The position numbers were made by a program, and so were the translations under genes. The notes beneath the pieces were generated by a model. The model had not been told where the DNA came from. It did not search any database and worked only from the letters and a program-made list of their open reading frames with translations. Below, one piece after another: positions 17,921 through 27,114 of a DNA stretch of 64,000 nt. Location: the NCBI GenBank assembly GCA_028284385.1, contig JANQRT010000060.1, positions 124,001 to 188,000 on the forward strand, written 5' to 3'. Numbering within the stretch: the first letter of the stretch is position 1; every line of letters starts with the position of its first letter. This stretch comes from Opitutaceae bacterium. GTDB lineage: Bacteria > Verrucomicrobiota > Verrucomicrobiia > Opitutales > Opitutaceae.

Positions 17921-19309
17921 ATGCCTTCTGTTGTTTCTCTGAAAGCGAGTAAATCTATTCTATTCAATCCCGAGTTCCCATTTAAGCCTGCCGCTCTTTC
18001 TTTTCACTATGGATGGCTTATCGCCATAGCCGCGGCAAGCGGAATGATCGCCAGTATTCCTGGTCAAACCATCGGAGTAAACGTTTTCACCGAGAAGCTG
18101 ATTGAGGTATTGGGCATTACGAGGTCGGATGTCAGTTTCGCTTATCTTATCGGGACTACTACCAGCGGTTTTCTTCTGATTTGGGCTGGGAGACTGTACG
18201 ATATTCTTGGATCGAGGAAGCTTATCGCCCTCTCAAGCATCGGCCTTGGACTCTCCCTATGCTACATGAGTCAGGTGGATTTCGTTCCTAAGCTGTTGGC
18301 ATCCCATTTCGGAGCGGAGGGTCATTTGCGTCTTCTTTTTATAATCAGTCTTATCCTCGGCTTCTTTCTCATTCGATTCTGGGGTCAGGGCCTTGTGACC
18401 ATGGCTGGTCGAAACATGGTAGGCAAATGGTGGAAATACCACAGGGGCAAGGTGCTTCCTTTCAGCGGGATCTGCGTAAGCGTTTGCTTCTCCCTGGCTC
18501 CGAACGTCTTCAATGCTTTGATCGAGTGGGTCGATTGGCGAGCAGCCTGGCAAATTCTAGGAGGAGCGCTTGCCCTTGGATTCGCCTTATGGGGCTGGCT
18601 GGTCTTTCGCGACAATCCTGAGGAGTGTCATCTTTCGGTGGATGCCGGCATACCTCCCGGCGAGAAGCAGAAGGACGACCCCGAGTTTTCCGTAGTCCGC
18701 GATTTCACCCGAAAGGAAGCCATGTCGTGTTTCGCCTTCTATATTTTTTGCGGCGTTTTCGCTCTGCAAGCGGCCTATAACACGGCTTACACCTTTCATG
18801 TAATATCAGTCAGCGAAGAGATCGGAATGTCTAAGGCCAAGATCCTCAATCTTTTCATTCTTATGGCAGTGATCGGCGGTGGTATCAGCATCGTCGTTGG
18901 CTGGATGAGCGACAAATACAGGTTGAAGTACTTTGCCGGTTTTATGGCTTCCGGGATGGCTGTCTCGTCGTTCGGCCTGATCACCCAGATCCCTGGATTG
19001 ATGCCGGTTCTTCTGACCGTTGGCATGGCCATTACGGGCGGCTGTTTTGGAACGGTGAGCGGAGCCTTTCTGCCTCGCTATTTTGGCCTTACCCACTTGG
19101 GAGCGATCAGTGGAGTCATGATGTCTACCATGATCATTTCCAGTGCCATTGGACCCTACGCATTCAGTAAGCTGCGCGATATCTTCGGTTCTTATCAGCC
19201 CGCCTATTGGGCTACTTTGGTTATCGCCATTTCCCTAGTGATCAGCTCCTTCTGGGCGAATAATCCGCAACGCAAGATCAAGGCTCAGATGTCGGAAACA
19301 GAGAGCTAG
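17921..19309 (+). CDS. Major facilitator superfamily transporter, OFA-like
   Basis: 462 residues with about 12 predicted membrane helices. FHYGWLIAIAAASGMIAS at the start, GRLYDILGSRKLI between helices 2 and 3 (the MFS GxLxDxxGxR loop), and GWMSDKYRLK in the second half are visible. The opening FxYGW motif is shared with the oxalate/formate antiporter (OFA) and monocarboxylate families, so a small carboxylate is the likely substrate. The gene is divergent from the HMA permease with 112 bases between, which must hold both promoters, and converges on a methyltransferase whose stop is 3 bases away. Substrate not determinable. Confidence 0.8.
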   Translation: MPSVVSLKASKSILFNPEFPFKPAALSFHYGWLIAIAAASGMIASIPGQTIGVNVFTEKLIEVLGITRSDVSFAYLIGTTTSGFLLIWAGRLYDILGSRKLIALSSIGLGLSLCYMSQVDFVPKLLASHFGAEGHLRLLFIISLILGFFLIRFWGQGLVTMAGRNMVGKWWKYHRGKVLPFSGICVSVCFSLAPNVFNALIEWVDWRAAWQILGGALALGFALWGWLVFRDNPEECHLSVDAGIPPGEKQKDDPEFSVVRDFTRKEAMSCFAFYIFCGVFALQAAYNTAYTFHVISVSEEIGMSKAKILNLFILMAVIGGGISIVVGWMSDKYRLKYFAGFMASGMAVSSFGLITQIPGLMPVLLTVGMAITGGCFGTVSGAFLPRYFGLTHLGAISGVMMSTMIISSAIGPYAFSKLRDIFGSYQPAYWATLVIAISLVISSFWANNPQRKIKAQMSETES

Positions 19310-19312
19310 ACC

Positions 19313-20134
19313 TCAGGAAGGATTCTCTTTTCTGAACAGAAAGAATTCATAGGTTTTGGCTTCGATGAATTTCTTAGCGTCGATCAAATCCCGATCCTGG
19401 TTGATGCGATTGATTTTCTTGCGAAAAAGCCAGCAGAGAAACTTCCATGTCCTCGCATGTTTGTAACGAACTTTTTCTGACAGGATGTCGGCCCCTAGAA
19501 GAATTTTTTCCGCCCACAGCTTGGCGATTTCCAATGTCTTCGCCGTTTCCTTTGTGATATCGCGATGCTTTACGATCGCAAGTCCGCTCGTCTCGGCTGT
19601 CTGCTTGAAGAGCGTGTAATTGTGTCCGCTTTTCGCCAATACGCCGGTTGCGCCGTCTTTCACGAAATAATCGCAAATCATTAGATGACCTCCACTTCGC
19701 AACGCCTTGCCAGCTACATCGAAAACCCTTTCCAATGGAATATACTGGCATGATTCGCTCATGATGATGCAATCGTATTCAGTTTGTGGAACAAAATCCT
19801 CGAAGCGACAGAAATGAAACGTGGTTTGGATGTTCTTTTCGAAGTGCTCTCTTTGATTCTTGTCCGGAGAAAGTCCATCGACTTTGTATCCACGTTTGAG
19901 CAACTCCTGGCAAAGCACGCCAGTCCCGCAACCTACGTCGAGGATGCGATTGGCTCCCTCGGGAATGTTCTCGATCAAATAGTTTTCGTATCTTTCCTGG
20001 GCCGCTTTCAGATTCTCTAGAGTCAGCTCGTCTTCGGCATTCCAGATCCCGTAGTGAAGTCTTTCGAGTCCAAGAACGTCGCTGTAGAAACGCAGAGCTC
20101 TGTCATTTTTGGGTTCCTTGGCTTTTTCTGCCAT
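19313..20134 (-). CDS. Class I SAM-dependent methyltransferase
   Basis: 273 residues. Motif I is ILDVGCGTGVLCQEL near residue 66; VDGLSPDK follows as motif II, and YDCIIMSESCQYI as the post-I/acidic region. The N-terminal HYGIWNAEDELTLENLKAAQERY and the general layout resemble cyclopropane-fatty-acid-synthase-like and small-molecule C/O-methyltransferases. The C-terminal 60 residues are basic and helical. It is the sole gene of its unit, converging with the MFS gene and 141 bases downstream of the kinase-like gene start region on the same strand. Substrate unknown. Confidence 0.75.
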   Translation of the reverse strand: MAEKAKEPKNDRALRFYSDVLGLERLHYGIWNAEDELTLENLKAAQERYENYLIENIPEGANRILDVGCGTGVLCQELLKRGYKVDGLSPDKNQREHFEKNIQTTFHFCRFEDFVPQTEYDCIIMSESCQYIPLERVFDVAGKALRSGGHLMICDYFVKDGATGVLAKSGHNYTLFKQTAETSGLAIVKHRDITKETAKTLEIAKLWAEKILLGADILSEKVRYKHARTWKFLCWLFRKKINRINQDRDLIDAKKFIEAKTYEFFLFRKENPS

Positions 20135-20275
20135 ATAGTAGTCCTGAGGCCTTGCTGGGATTAGAGGAGGGTTGAGCCTGTGGTCAGGCCGAGAGTCACA
20201 GCGAAAGCTGAATCGTACGGAAATGTCTAGCTAAAGATGCCTATGGACCTTTGCCCGAGCGATATTGCTTGGCGT

Positions 20276-22024
20276 TTAGCGCAAGTCGGCGCTGTTGCGA
20301 GTATTGACCGGAAGTCGGGCTCGAGCCACTAATCCTTTGGGCATGGCCGGAGCCATGTCGAGGTGTCCTCCTTTTAGAGCGAGCTGCGTGCGGATGCGAA
20401 ACAGTCCGATTTTGTGCAACGGAGCCGAAACGCTTTTAAGTTTTTCATCAAGCCCCACTCCGTCGTCTTCCACTTGGAGTACCCACTCGTCCTCGTCTCG
20501 AAAAAGGGATACGATGCAGATCGTCGCTTTGGCATGTTTAACGACGTTGGTGATCAATTCCTTCAACACGTCATAAAGTAGCTCTTTCTCGTCTTCCATT
20601 TCGATAGCCTGCTGATCGGCTAGGCTTAGCGTAACGTCCAGGCCATGGCCTTTTCGGGTCATCGCGACGAGTCGCTTGGCTGCTACGGTAAAGCCGTCTT
20701 TGGAAGGGTCGGGTAGAGAGAGTTCAGATATGGGCTCCTTGGAAAAATCGAAGAGAAAGCCCTGTTTTTCGGGTTTCTCCTTTTTGGAGCGGGTGATCGA
20801 TTTAAGAACCTCCTGAAAGGCGGTTTTCTTATTGATGAGAAGGCTGCTGTCTTCGGATGACTTTGCGTCGTCGGTTTTTTTCTTCGGCCTGCCAGGCTTC
20901 TTGGGCTTCGCGCTCGAGACTGGGGTCTCCTTCGATTCTTTTCGTTGGACAGGAGCTGGAGCTTTTTCCGCAGACTTCTCAGAAGTCGGCTTTTTCGGCC
21001 GTATCAGCAGCTTGGATTCATCGATCTCGATCTTGCTGGCTTCTGCCTGCGAGGTCTTTTCTTCTGGCGCAGCGGAATCGGCTGGATTGAGTTCGGAAGC
21101 CAAGGCCTGAAGTTTTCGATTCGCTTTGCTTAGGATTTCCTCTCGAGCTTTAAGGGCTTCTTCGATTTCGGTATTAGCCTCAACGATACGTTCGAATAGG
21201 TCGTTGGCCTGCGATAGACGCCTTACGACTCCAATTACTGCCGGCATTTCAGTTACATTTCCAGGAAGGACTTGGCCACGGAGCTCGACTATCGGTAGCG
21301 GCATGGAGCTAGCGTTCAATCTGAACTGCGTCCGGACGTCTTGTTCGAAGTTGTCGGCGCCCTCCAGCAGTTCGCGAAGCTTTTTTCGATCCTCCGGATA
21401 AACCGCTTCCAGGACGTCCTCGAGGCTCTGCAGAGCAATGGGAGAAGGTATACCCAATAATTCCCTACAAACGGATCCTAGCTCAAACTGGCCTTCATTT
21501 GGAAAATAAGTCCACGTCCCCAATTCCCCTGCATTTAAAGCTAGATGCAAGCGATCCTTTAGCAGCTTTCTTTCGGTGGCCAGAAGATGCTTTTCGAGGG
21601 TCGCCTTGATGACATGCTCGACTAGCGATGGAGACATATCCTCTTTGCAGAGAACATCGTCTATGCTGTCCGGTCTTTGAAATCCTACGACATCGATGGA
21701 ACGCCTTGAGGCTAGTCCAAGTATGGGATTGTCGAAGCCGATTTGCCTTAGCTTCGTGACGGTGTTCTCGATGTTCTCAAACTCGCCGAGGTTGATGAAG
21801 ATCAGATCGAAGCAACAGGCCTTTAGAAGGTTGATCCCCTCGTCGATGGATCTGCATCTTTGCAGCTTGTAGTCCTTGAGTCGCGACCGTTTCAGATCGG
21901 CTCTCAAGGTGGCAGCATCGTCCTCGTCGCTGATAATGGAGAGCATAAACAACGTTCCGTGAATTTGGCTAATCGCGGAATGGCTCGAGGAATCTTGAAG
22001 TCGTTGAGACTGTGCTCTGGGCAT
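20276..22024 (-). CDS. Atypical sensor kinase-like protein: pseudo-receiver, PAS, HATPase
   Basis: 582 residues. Residues about 27-145 resemble a receiver domain (MLSIISDEDD, CFDLIFINLGE) but the phosphoacceptor Asp position reads Asn (FINLGE). A PAS-like region follows (LHLALNAGELGTWTYFPNEG, about 160-285). A coiled segment and a charged linker rich in Lys, Pro, Ser and Glu (about 320-440) contain GRPKKK, an AT-hook-like string. The C-terminus is a NarX/LiaS-type ATPase: ELITNVVKHAKA is the N-box, VEDDGVGLDE the G1 box. I see no histidine H-box before it. It may be an ATP-binding regulator or partner of another kinase. The ATG at 22024 lacks a clear ribosome site; ATG 21946 is an alternative. 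Confidence 0.65.
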   Translation of the reverse strand: MPRAQSQRLQDSSSHSAISQIHGTLFMLSIISDEDDAATLRADLKRSRLKDYKLQRCRSIDEGINLLKACCFDLIFINLGEFENIENTVTKLRQIGFDNPILGLASRRSIDVVGFQRPDSIDDVLCKEDMSPSLVEHVIKATLEKHLLATERKLLKDRLHLALNAGELGTWTYFPNEGQFELGSVCRELLGIPSPIALQSLEDVLEAVYPEDRKKLRELLEGADNFEQDVRTQFRLNASSMPLPIVELRGQVLPGNVTEMPAVIGVVRRLSQANDLFERIVEANTEIEEALKAREEILSKANRKLQALASELNPADSAAPEEKTSQAEASKIEIDESKLLIRPKKPTSEKSAEKAPAPVQRKESKETPVSSAKPKKPGRPKKKTDDAKSSEDSSLLINKKTAFQEVLKSITRSKKEKPEKQGFLFDFSKEPISELSLPDPSKDGFTVAAKRLVAMTRKGHGLDVTLSLADQQAIEMEDEKELLYDVLKELITNVVKHAKATICIVSLFRDEDEWVLQVEDDGVGLDEKLKSVSAPLHKIGLFRIRTQLALKGGHLDMAPAMPKGLVARARLPVNTRNSADLR

Positions 22025-22531
22025 CTGCTATACGCTGAGAATCTGGAAAGGACGAGAGATCGTCATGTTTGAGCGTCGTTTTCCAACGCGTTCTCGAGCG
22101 AGACTTTCCCTTCCCTTGGATGGGCTCGTTCCTGATTCTAGGCGCATTTAATGGCGGAGTGGTTTGGCAATTGATTGATGGCGTGAGGAGTTTTCAAACA
22201 CGAATAGCTTAGTAGGAAACTGGCAAGCGGGACGCTTAAAAGCGCCCAGAGGTATGGAAGACGAGAAGCTTGAGAAAGACCACTATCGCTAATCCGGGCA
22301 AGATGGAGGTGTCTTTTACTCTTCGTTCCACGATTTTTCAAATATAAGTAAAAAGCCCAAAAGTTATTCACATGTTATTTACAAAGAATTGGGAGATTTT
22401 GTGAATAGATGCTAGCTAATAATGCATTCTTTGGGAAATTGGCCTCATTTTTCGGATACAGAGCCGTAAAACAGGCGCGATATTTTTCGAAAATATAACC
22501 TACAAGTTGACTGCAGCCATCTGGCTGACTA
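22025..22531. other. Gene-free region between divergent kinase-like gene and korA
   Basis: 507 bases with no convincing gene. The stretch 22330-22500 is AT-rich and should contain the korA promoter; short imperfect palindromes are present near 22480-22497 (ATATTTT TCG AAAATAT). A 77-codon minus-strand frame at 22138-22371 has no recognisable features and is not called. Confidence 0.5.
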
Positions 22532-24340
22532 ATGCACTGTCTTCAAATGCCAACAGAGGATTCTGTCTCCACCACCTTATCCAGGGAAAACATACAAGAC
22601 GCAGTCATCAGACTCGCTGGCAACTCCCAAGACGGGATCCAATCGATAGGCGGCTTTCTAGCGCGTCTTGCTGGTCGTAGCGCTCAAGAGGTCATGACTT
22701 ACATGACGATTCCGGCTACTATCTCGGGTGGTCCATCCATCTTCCAAGTGCGAATTGGATCTGGAGAAGTGCTGTCCGCCGGAGATGAAGCCGACTTCCT
22801 CGTCGCCTTTTATCAGCATAGCTACAAGGATCACATCGGATTTCTCAAAGAAGGAGGCGTGCTTCTATACGATTCTGATCACGTGGAGCCTGACCTTGAC
22901 GATCATCGCTTTGTAAACGTTGGAGTGCCCATTGCCGCTCTAACGGTAGAGGCTCTGGGCGGATCTTCTCGTGAAAAGGGAAAGAATCTTTTCACCTTGG
23001 GGTTGCTCTCTCGTATTTTCAATTTGGATGTCGAGAAGCTGCGACGCATCTTCGCCGAACGTTTTGGCTCCAAGTCGGAGGACGTTTTACGAAACGCCAG
23101 TCTCGCCTTCGATGCGGGCTATTCGTATCCAATCGACAACGTCCTGCATCGCTATTATCATTTCGAGGAGGAGCTAGATGCCAGCGCTAAACCGCAGGTC
23201 ACCATGGATGGCAACACTGCCTTGGCTTTGGGGCTCATCGCTGGCGGCGTTCGTCATGGGTCCGGCTATCCGATCACGCCTTGGTCGACCATTATGGAAA
23301 CGCTTCGGTCCCAGTTTCCAAAATATGGTGGTCTGTTTGTTCAAGCGGAAGACGAGCTTGCTGCGGTTTCGATGGCTATCGGGTTTTCCTATGCCGGTCG
23401 CCTGGCGGTTACCGGGAGTTCGGGCCCCGGCATTTCGCTAAAGATGGAAGCTCTGGGTTGGGCTACGATGGCTGAAATTCCCTTGGTTGTCGTCAACATT
23501 CAACGAGGGGGTCCGAGTACGGGTCTGCCAACCAATGTCGAGCAAAGCGACTTGATGCAGGCGATTTACGGCAGCCATGGAGATACGCCTCGCGTAGTTC
23601 TAGCTGCGATGAATGTGGAGGATTGCTTCTACATCGCTATTGAGGCTGCTCGCATTGCCAGGGAATTCAGTACGCCTGTATTCATTTTGTCTGACATGTC
23701 GCTCGCTTCACGGATCGAAGCCTTCGATGAACCGGATTTGAAGAAAATCATGATTGAGCCGGAGCTTGATCTTTCCGACCGACCTTCGGACTTCAAACCG
23801 TATCCGCTTGATAAGGTCACGCGGCATGCCCCGCCTGGCTCCTGGATCGAAGGAGGCGTCTTTCCTCAGGTGACGGGTCTCGAGCACGATGAAACGGGGC
23901 ATCCTTCGGCTAATCCGGAGATGCACAAAAGGATGATGGCGAAACGTCGCGACAAGATTAAGAGCCTCGCCGATGCCATGATGCCCTCTTCGGTTTATGG
24001 CGATAAGCAGGGAGATACTTTGATTGTCGGGTGGGGATCGACTTGGGGACCCATGCGCGAGACCGTTATTCGCGAACGAGACAGAGGCCGCAGTATGGGC
24101 CATTTGCATCTGCGCTATTTAAATCCATTGCCCAATGATCTGGCTGAGGTTTTCGATCGCTATAAATACATTCTGGTTGTGGAGATGAATGACGAGGGGC
24201 TCAATGGATACGGCCAGCTAGCAACCCTTCTCAGAGCGAAAACATGCAACAAATCCATCCGAAGCTTAACTAAGACGGATGGTCTTACGTTTAAAATAAG
24301 AGAAATCATGCTTGGCATTCAGGCGATGCATGACGAGTAG
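22532..24340 (+). CDS. korA: 2-oxoacid:ferredoxin oxidoreductase, fused gamma-alpha subunit
   Basis: 602 residues. The first 190 form the gamma (catalytic linker) domain, with IGGFLARLAGRSAQEVMTY and VPIAALTVEALGG; from about 215 the pyrimidine-binding alpha domain follows (GNTALALGLIAGGVRHGSGYPITPWS, ITGSSGPGISLKMEALGWA read here as VTGSSGPGISLK, and NIQRGGPSTGLPT). The C-terminus carries the domain II region. This gamma-alpha fusion is usual for bacterial 2-oxoglutarate:ferredoxin oxidoreductase. With KorB it would convert 2-oxoglutarate plus CoA to succinyl-CoA, reducing ferredoxin, or the reverse. The ATG at 22532 and one at 22547 are both possible. korB begins 33 bases downstream. Confidence 0.88.
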   Translation: MHCLQMPTEDSVSTTLSRENIQDAVIRLAGNSQDGIQSIGGFLARLAGRSAQEVMTYMTIPATISGGPSIFQVRIGSGEVLSAGDEADFLVAFYQHSYKDHIGFLKEGGVLLYDSDHVEPDLDDHRFVNVGVPIAALTVEALGGSSREKGKNLFTLGLLSRIFNLDVEKLRRIFAERFGSKSEDVLRNASLAFDAGYSYPIDNVLHRYYHFEEELDASAKPQVTMDGNTALALGLIAGGVRHGSGYPITPWSTIMETLRSQFPKYGGLFVQAEDELAAVSMAIGFSYAGRLAVTGSSGPGISLKMEALGWATMAEIPLVVVNIQRGGPSTGLPTNVEQSDLMQAIYGSHGDTPRVVLAAMNVEDCFYIAIEAARIAREFSTPVFILSDMSLASRIEAFDEPDLKKIMIEPELDLSDRPSDFKPYPLDKVTRHAPPGSWIEGGVFPQVTGLEHDETGHPSANPEMHKRMMAKRRDKIKSLADAMMPSSVYGDKQGDTLIVGWGSTWGPMRETVIRERDRGRSMGHLHLRYLNPLPNDLAEVFDRYKYILVVEMNDEGLNGYGQLATLLRAKTCNKSIRSLTKTDGLTFKIREIMLGIQAMHDE

Positions 24341-24372
24341 ACCAATCGATCATCCATCTGATATAATTTGAA

Positions 24373-25278
24373 ATGAGTTCATCACCGATTGCTGCGAAAG
24401 CCGAAAAAGGAGTTGTCAAAAAGAAGGGACTGGCGGCCGATCATCCGACTTGGTGTCCAGGCTGTGGCGATTTTGCCGTACTGGCATCCTTCTATAAAGT
24501 TCTCGAGAAACTGCAGTTGCCGCAGGAGCGAATTGTGACGCTGGCGGGCATCGGTTGCTCTTCTCGCTTTCCCTATTTCGTCAATACGCATGGAGGCCAC
24601 TTCATTCACGGCAGGGCTTTGCCTTTCGCCTCCGGAGTTTCGCTGGGTCGCGACGATCTGCACGTGTTCGTTTTTGGTGGCGATGGGGACGGCTTTTCGA
24701 TCGGAGGCAACCACTTGGATCACGCGGGTCGAAAGAACATCAACATGACCTATGTCATTATGGACAATAGCGTCTATGGTCTTACTAAGAAGCAAACGTC
24801 GCCTACTTCTCCACAAGGCTTTCGCTCGAAAACCGATCCTACAGGAGCCATTGATCGGCCTACAAATCCCATGCGAAAGATTCTCTCAAGTGGAGCGACC
24901 TTTGTAGCCCGCACCCATGCTACCCAGATCAAGCACATGATGGAGATGTATGAGAGGGCGATTCGGCATGAAGGCTTTTCCGTCATCGAGGTTTTAAGCG
25001 AGTGTGTCGAATTTTATGCGGGAGCCTTTGATGCGGCAATACCTCGCAAGGGTGGCGAGTTTATTACTATCGATGAGAGCGAGCATGATGTTGGTGACAT
25101 GGCAAGCGCTCTGGCCATTGCTGAGGAGCCATGGCCAGGAAGATTCGGCGTTTTCTATCATGGCGAAGAGCCGACTAAGAATCTCCTTGAGCAGCAGATC
25201 GTGGATAAGGCAAAGGAGAAGGCCAACAACGCAAGCGATTTGGAGATGCTCCAATCGACCTTCGACTTGATGAAATAG
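24373..25278 (+). CDS. korB: 2-oxoacid:ferredoxin oxidoreductase beta subunit
   Basis: 301 residues. WCPGCGDF at residues 27-34 carries cysteines of the cluster-binding motif; AGIGCSSRFPYF supplies another. The thiamine-diphosphate motif is GGDGDGFSIGGNHLDHAGR (from residue 102) closing on NSVYGLTKKQ, as in the beta subunits of 2-oxoglutarate and related oxidoreductases. It pairs with the fused gamma-alpha subunit just upstream. No separate delta (ferredoxin-like) subunit follows; a strong terminator ends the operon 45 bases after the stop. Assignment to 2-oxoglutarate rather than another 2-oxoacid rests on family resemblance. Confidence 0.88.
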   Translation: MSSSPIAAKAEKGVVKKKGLAADHPTWCPGCGDFAVLASFYKVLEKLQLPQERIVTLAGIGCSSRFPYFVNTHGGHFIHGRALPFASGVSLGRDDLHVFVFGGDGDGFSIGGNHLDHAGRKNINMTYVIMDNSVYGLTKKQTSPTSPQGFRSKTDPTGAIDRPTNPMRKILSSGATFVARTHATQIKHMMEMYERAIRHEGFSVIEVLSECVEFYAGAFDAAIPRKGGEFITIDESEHDVGDMASALAIAEEPWPGRFGVFYHGEEPTKNLLEQQIVDKAKEKANNASDLEMLQSTFDLMK

Positions 25279-25322
25279 GATCGAGGCGGATTCGCCTGCT
25301 TTCTTCGCTGCTTTTGCAATAG

Positions 25323-25351
25323 AAAACCCGGCTAAAAACAAGCCGGGTTTT
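25323..25351 (+). terminator. Rho-independent terminator of korAB
   Basis: An 11-bp perfect stem AAAACCCGGCT/AGCCGGGTTTT with a seven-base loop, the 3' arm ending in a T-run. It lies 45 bases past the korB stop. Confidence 0.9.
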
Positions 25352-25943
25352 ATATAGTTAACCAACCAACTAAGAAAGAGAGATATTGCTGTGGTGGGAG
25401 CTAAATAGGCAGTTTGGGCGCTTACTGTTAATTCGGCTATCTCCTCGCTCTTCTTAACGTTAAAAACGCCTCAAAACCTCCTAGTCGCCTCCATCTATGG
25501 AGAATTCGTACCCTTTAAACAGGTATTTATTTTCCAAATACAAACTCTCGGATATTCATCGATTCCCTAAAGAAAAAGCCGACCCCAACAGGGTCGGCTT
25601 TTCTCATCAAAAGGAATATGTAATGTACTAACGTTAACTTATCGAATGGCCTTCTGCCGTGATGGCATCTGTTAAAATTATGATGCTTAGTATCGTTGTT
25701 TTACATCGCTTTTACAAGGAAAACGCTTTCTCAACTATCTGTGGGGAAAGGCCTTAGGATATTCTCACTCATTGAGTAGACTGGCAGGCACGACGTCTCC
25801 TCCTTTTCCTGTCGCCCATTCATATGGAGGAGCGTTGACTCTCTGGCCATGGCGAGCCGTAACCATACCCACGTCTTAGACTTGAAATCTCCTTTAATGA
25901 TTGAAGCGGGCTGCTTTTTGATTGGTCTGCCCAAATTTCTACG
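25352..25943. other. Gene-free stretch between korB and the Gfo/Idh gene
   Basis: About 590 bases without a supported gene. The first 220 bases lie between the korB terminator and a second complete terminator at 25574-25602, so a short independent transcript may start here. A 43-codon frame from ATG 25497 reads across the second hairpin and is not credited. Bases 25603-25943 must contain the promoter of the downstream oxidoreductase gene; I see no clear operator in it. Confidence 0.5.
25574..25602 (+). terminator. Orphan Rho-independent terminator
   Basis: A 12-bp perfect stem AAAAGCCGACCC/GGGTCGGCTTTT with a five-base loop. It ends no called gene: korAB already has its own terminator 222 bases upstream and the next gene starts 341 bases downstream. 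Confidence 0.85.
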
Positions 25944-27005
25944 ATGCCCAACATTTCCCAACTTAATATCGCTGTCATAGGAGCTGGAGCCATCGGCTTG
26001 AAGCACCTCGAAGGGTTCTCCGGCCATCCTGCCGCTAGGCTAGTGGCAGTAGCCGAAACGAGCGTGGAGCGTGGTCAGGCTGCCATTGAAGCCTTCAAGG
26101 TGCCGACGCTTGTGAGCGATTACCGCGAAATTCTCAATCGCGAAGACATTGATATCGTTAGCATAGCTCTGCCGAACTATCTTCATGCTTCTGTCGCTCT
26201 TGAAGCTCTTGAGGCGGGAAAGCATGTGGTTTTGGACAAACCCATGGCGACGAATGCCGATGACGCGGAGAAAGTCGCGGCCCTAGCTCGTTCAAAAGGA
26301 TTGCACCTTATGGTTGGTCAGAATCAGCGTTTTAGCCTGAAGGCCCAAACCTTGAAACAAATGTGCCTTGATGGAAAATTGGGAGACTTATATTACGCCA
26401 AAGCGACTTGGCTTCGTCGTAGTGGTATTCCAAGAATAGGCAGTTGGTTCACGAGTAAACAGTTCGCTGGTGGCGGTTGCGTTTACGACATAGGTATCCA
26501 CGTCTTGGATTTAGCTCTCCATTTTCTTGGCGAATTCGATGTCGCTTCCGTTTCGGGTCAGACCTTTTCCAAGTTTGGTCCAAGAGGTCTGGGCGAGGGA
26601 GAATGGGGCAAATCGGAAACGAATCCTGATCAAGTTTTCGATGTGGAAGACTTCGCTTCGGCTTTTATACGCCTGAAGTCCGGGAGAGCGCTTCAGCTTG
26701 AAGTTTCCTGGGCGGCCCATTTGGAAACTCGAGACGTGAATGGCGTTCAGCTCTTTGGCGAGGATGGGGGGGCAACTTCCAATCCACTTAAGCTCTTTCG
26801 TTCCGATTGTGGAGAGCCCGTTGTTGAAGAGCCCGAACTGGCTGATCCGTTGGTGAATCCCGATCGTATGCAGCACTTTGTCGACGTCGTTTTGGGCGAG
26901 GCTGAATCCTTTGTACCCTTAGACGAATCTCTGAAGGCACAGCGCATTCTCGATATGATTTACAAGTCTGCCGCCACCGGAGAGGAAATCCGGTTGGACG
27001 TGTAA
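25944..27005 (+). CDS. Gfo/Idh/MocA family oxidoreductase
   Basis: 353 residues. The Rossmann motif is IAVIGAGAIGLKHLEGF near residue 8. HVVLDKPMATNADDA around residue 95 carries the Lys of the EKP-type motif (here DKP), and GGGCVYDIGIHVLDLALHFLG around residue 175 carries the catalytic-region Asp and His of the family. These NAD(P)-dependent enzymes act on sugars, cyclitols and their acids. The gene stands alone, with the ATG at 25944 and no strong ribosome site. The next gene begins about 110 bases later and is unrelated. Substrate unknown. Confidence 0.85.
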   Translation: MPNISQLNIAVIGAGAIGLKHLEGFSGHPAARLVAVAETSVERGQAAIEAFKVPTLVSDYREILNREDIDIVSIALPNYLHASVALEALEAGKHVVLDKPMATNADDAEKVAALARSKGLHLMVGQNQRFSLKAQTLKQMCLDGKLGDLYYAKATWLRRSGIPRIGSWFTSKQFAGGGCVYDIGIHVLDLALHFLGEFDVASVSGQTFSKFGPRGLGEGEWGKSETNPDQVFDVEDFASAFIRLKSGRALQLEVSWAAHLETRDVNGVQLFGEDGGATSNPLKLFRSDCGEPVVEEPELADPLVNPDRMQHFVDVVLGEAESFVPLDESLKAQRILDMIYKSAATGEEIRLDV

Positions 27006-27114
27006 TCAGCTCATACGACTCTTCGTTCTTCTCCAGAAGGAGCCCTTTGGACTGGTCTCGCACTAGCGAATGGCCTATGCCTTGGCTTGTTCGAATTACA
27101 ATGCTGCGGACCCT

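Noticed and set aside
22138..22371. 77-codon minus-strand frame in the gene-free region before korA
   Set aside because: GTG start, no motif, unclear hydrophobic pattern and no ribosome site; not enough to call a gene.
25497..25630. 43-codon frame between korB and the Gfo/Idh gene
   Set aside because: It reads through the second terminator hairpin, which would be unlikely for a real coding transcript.
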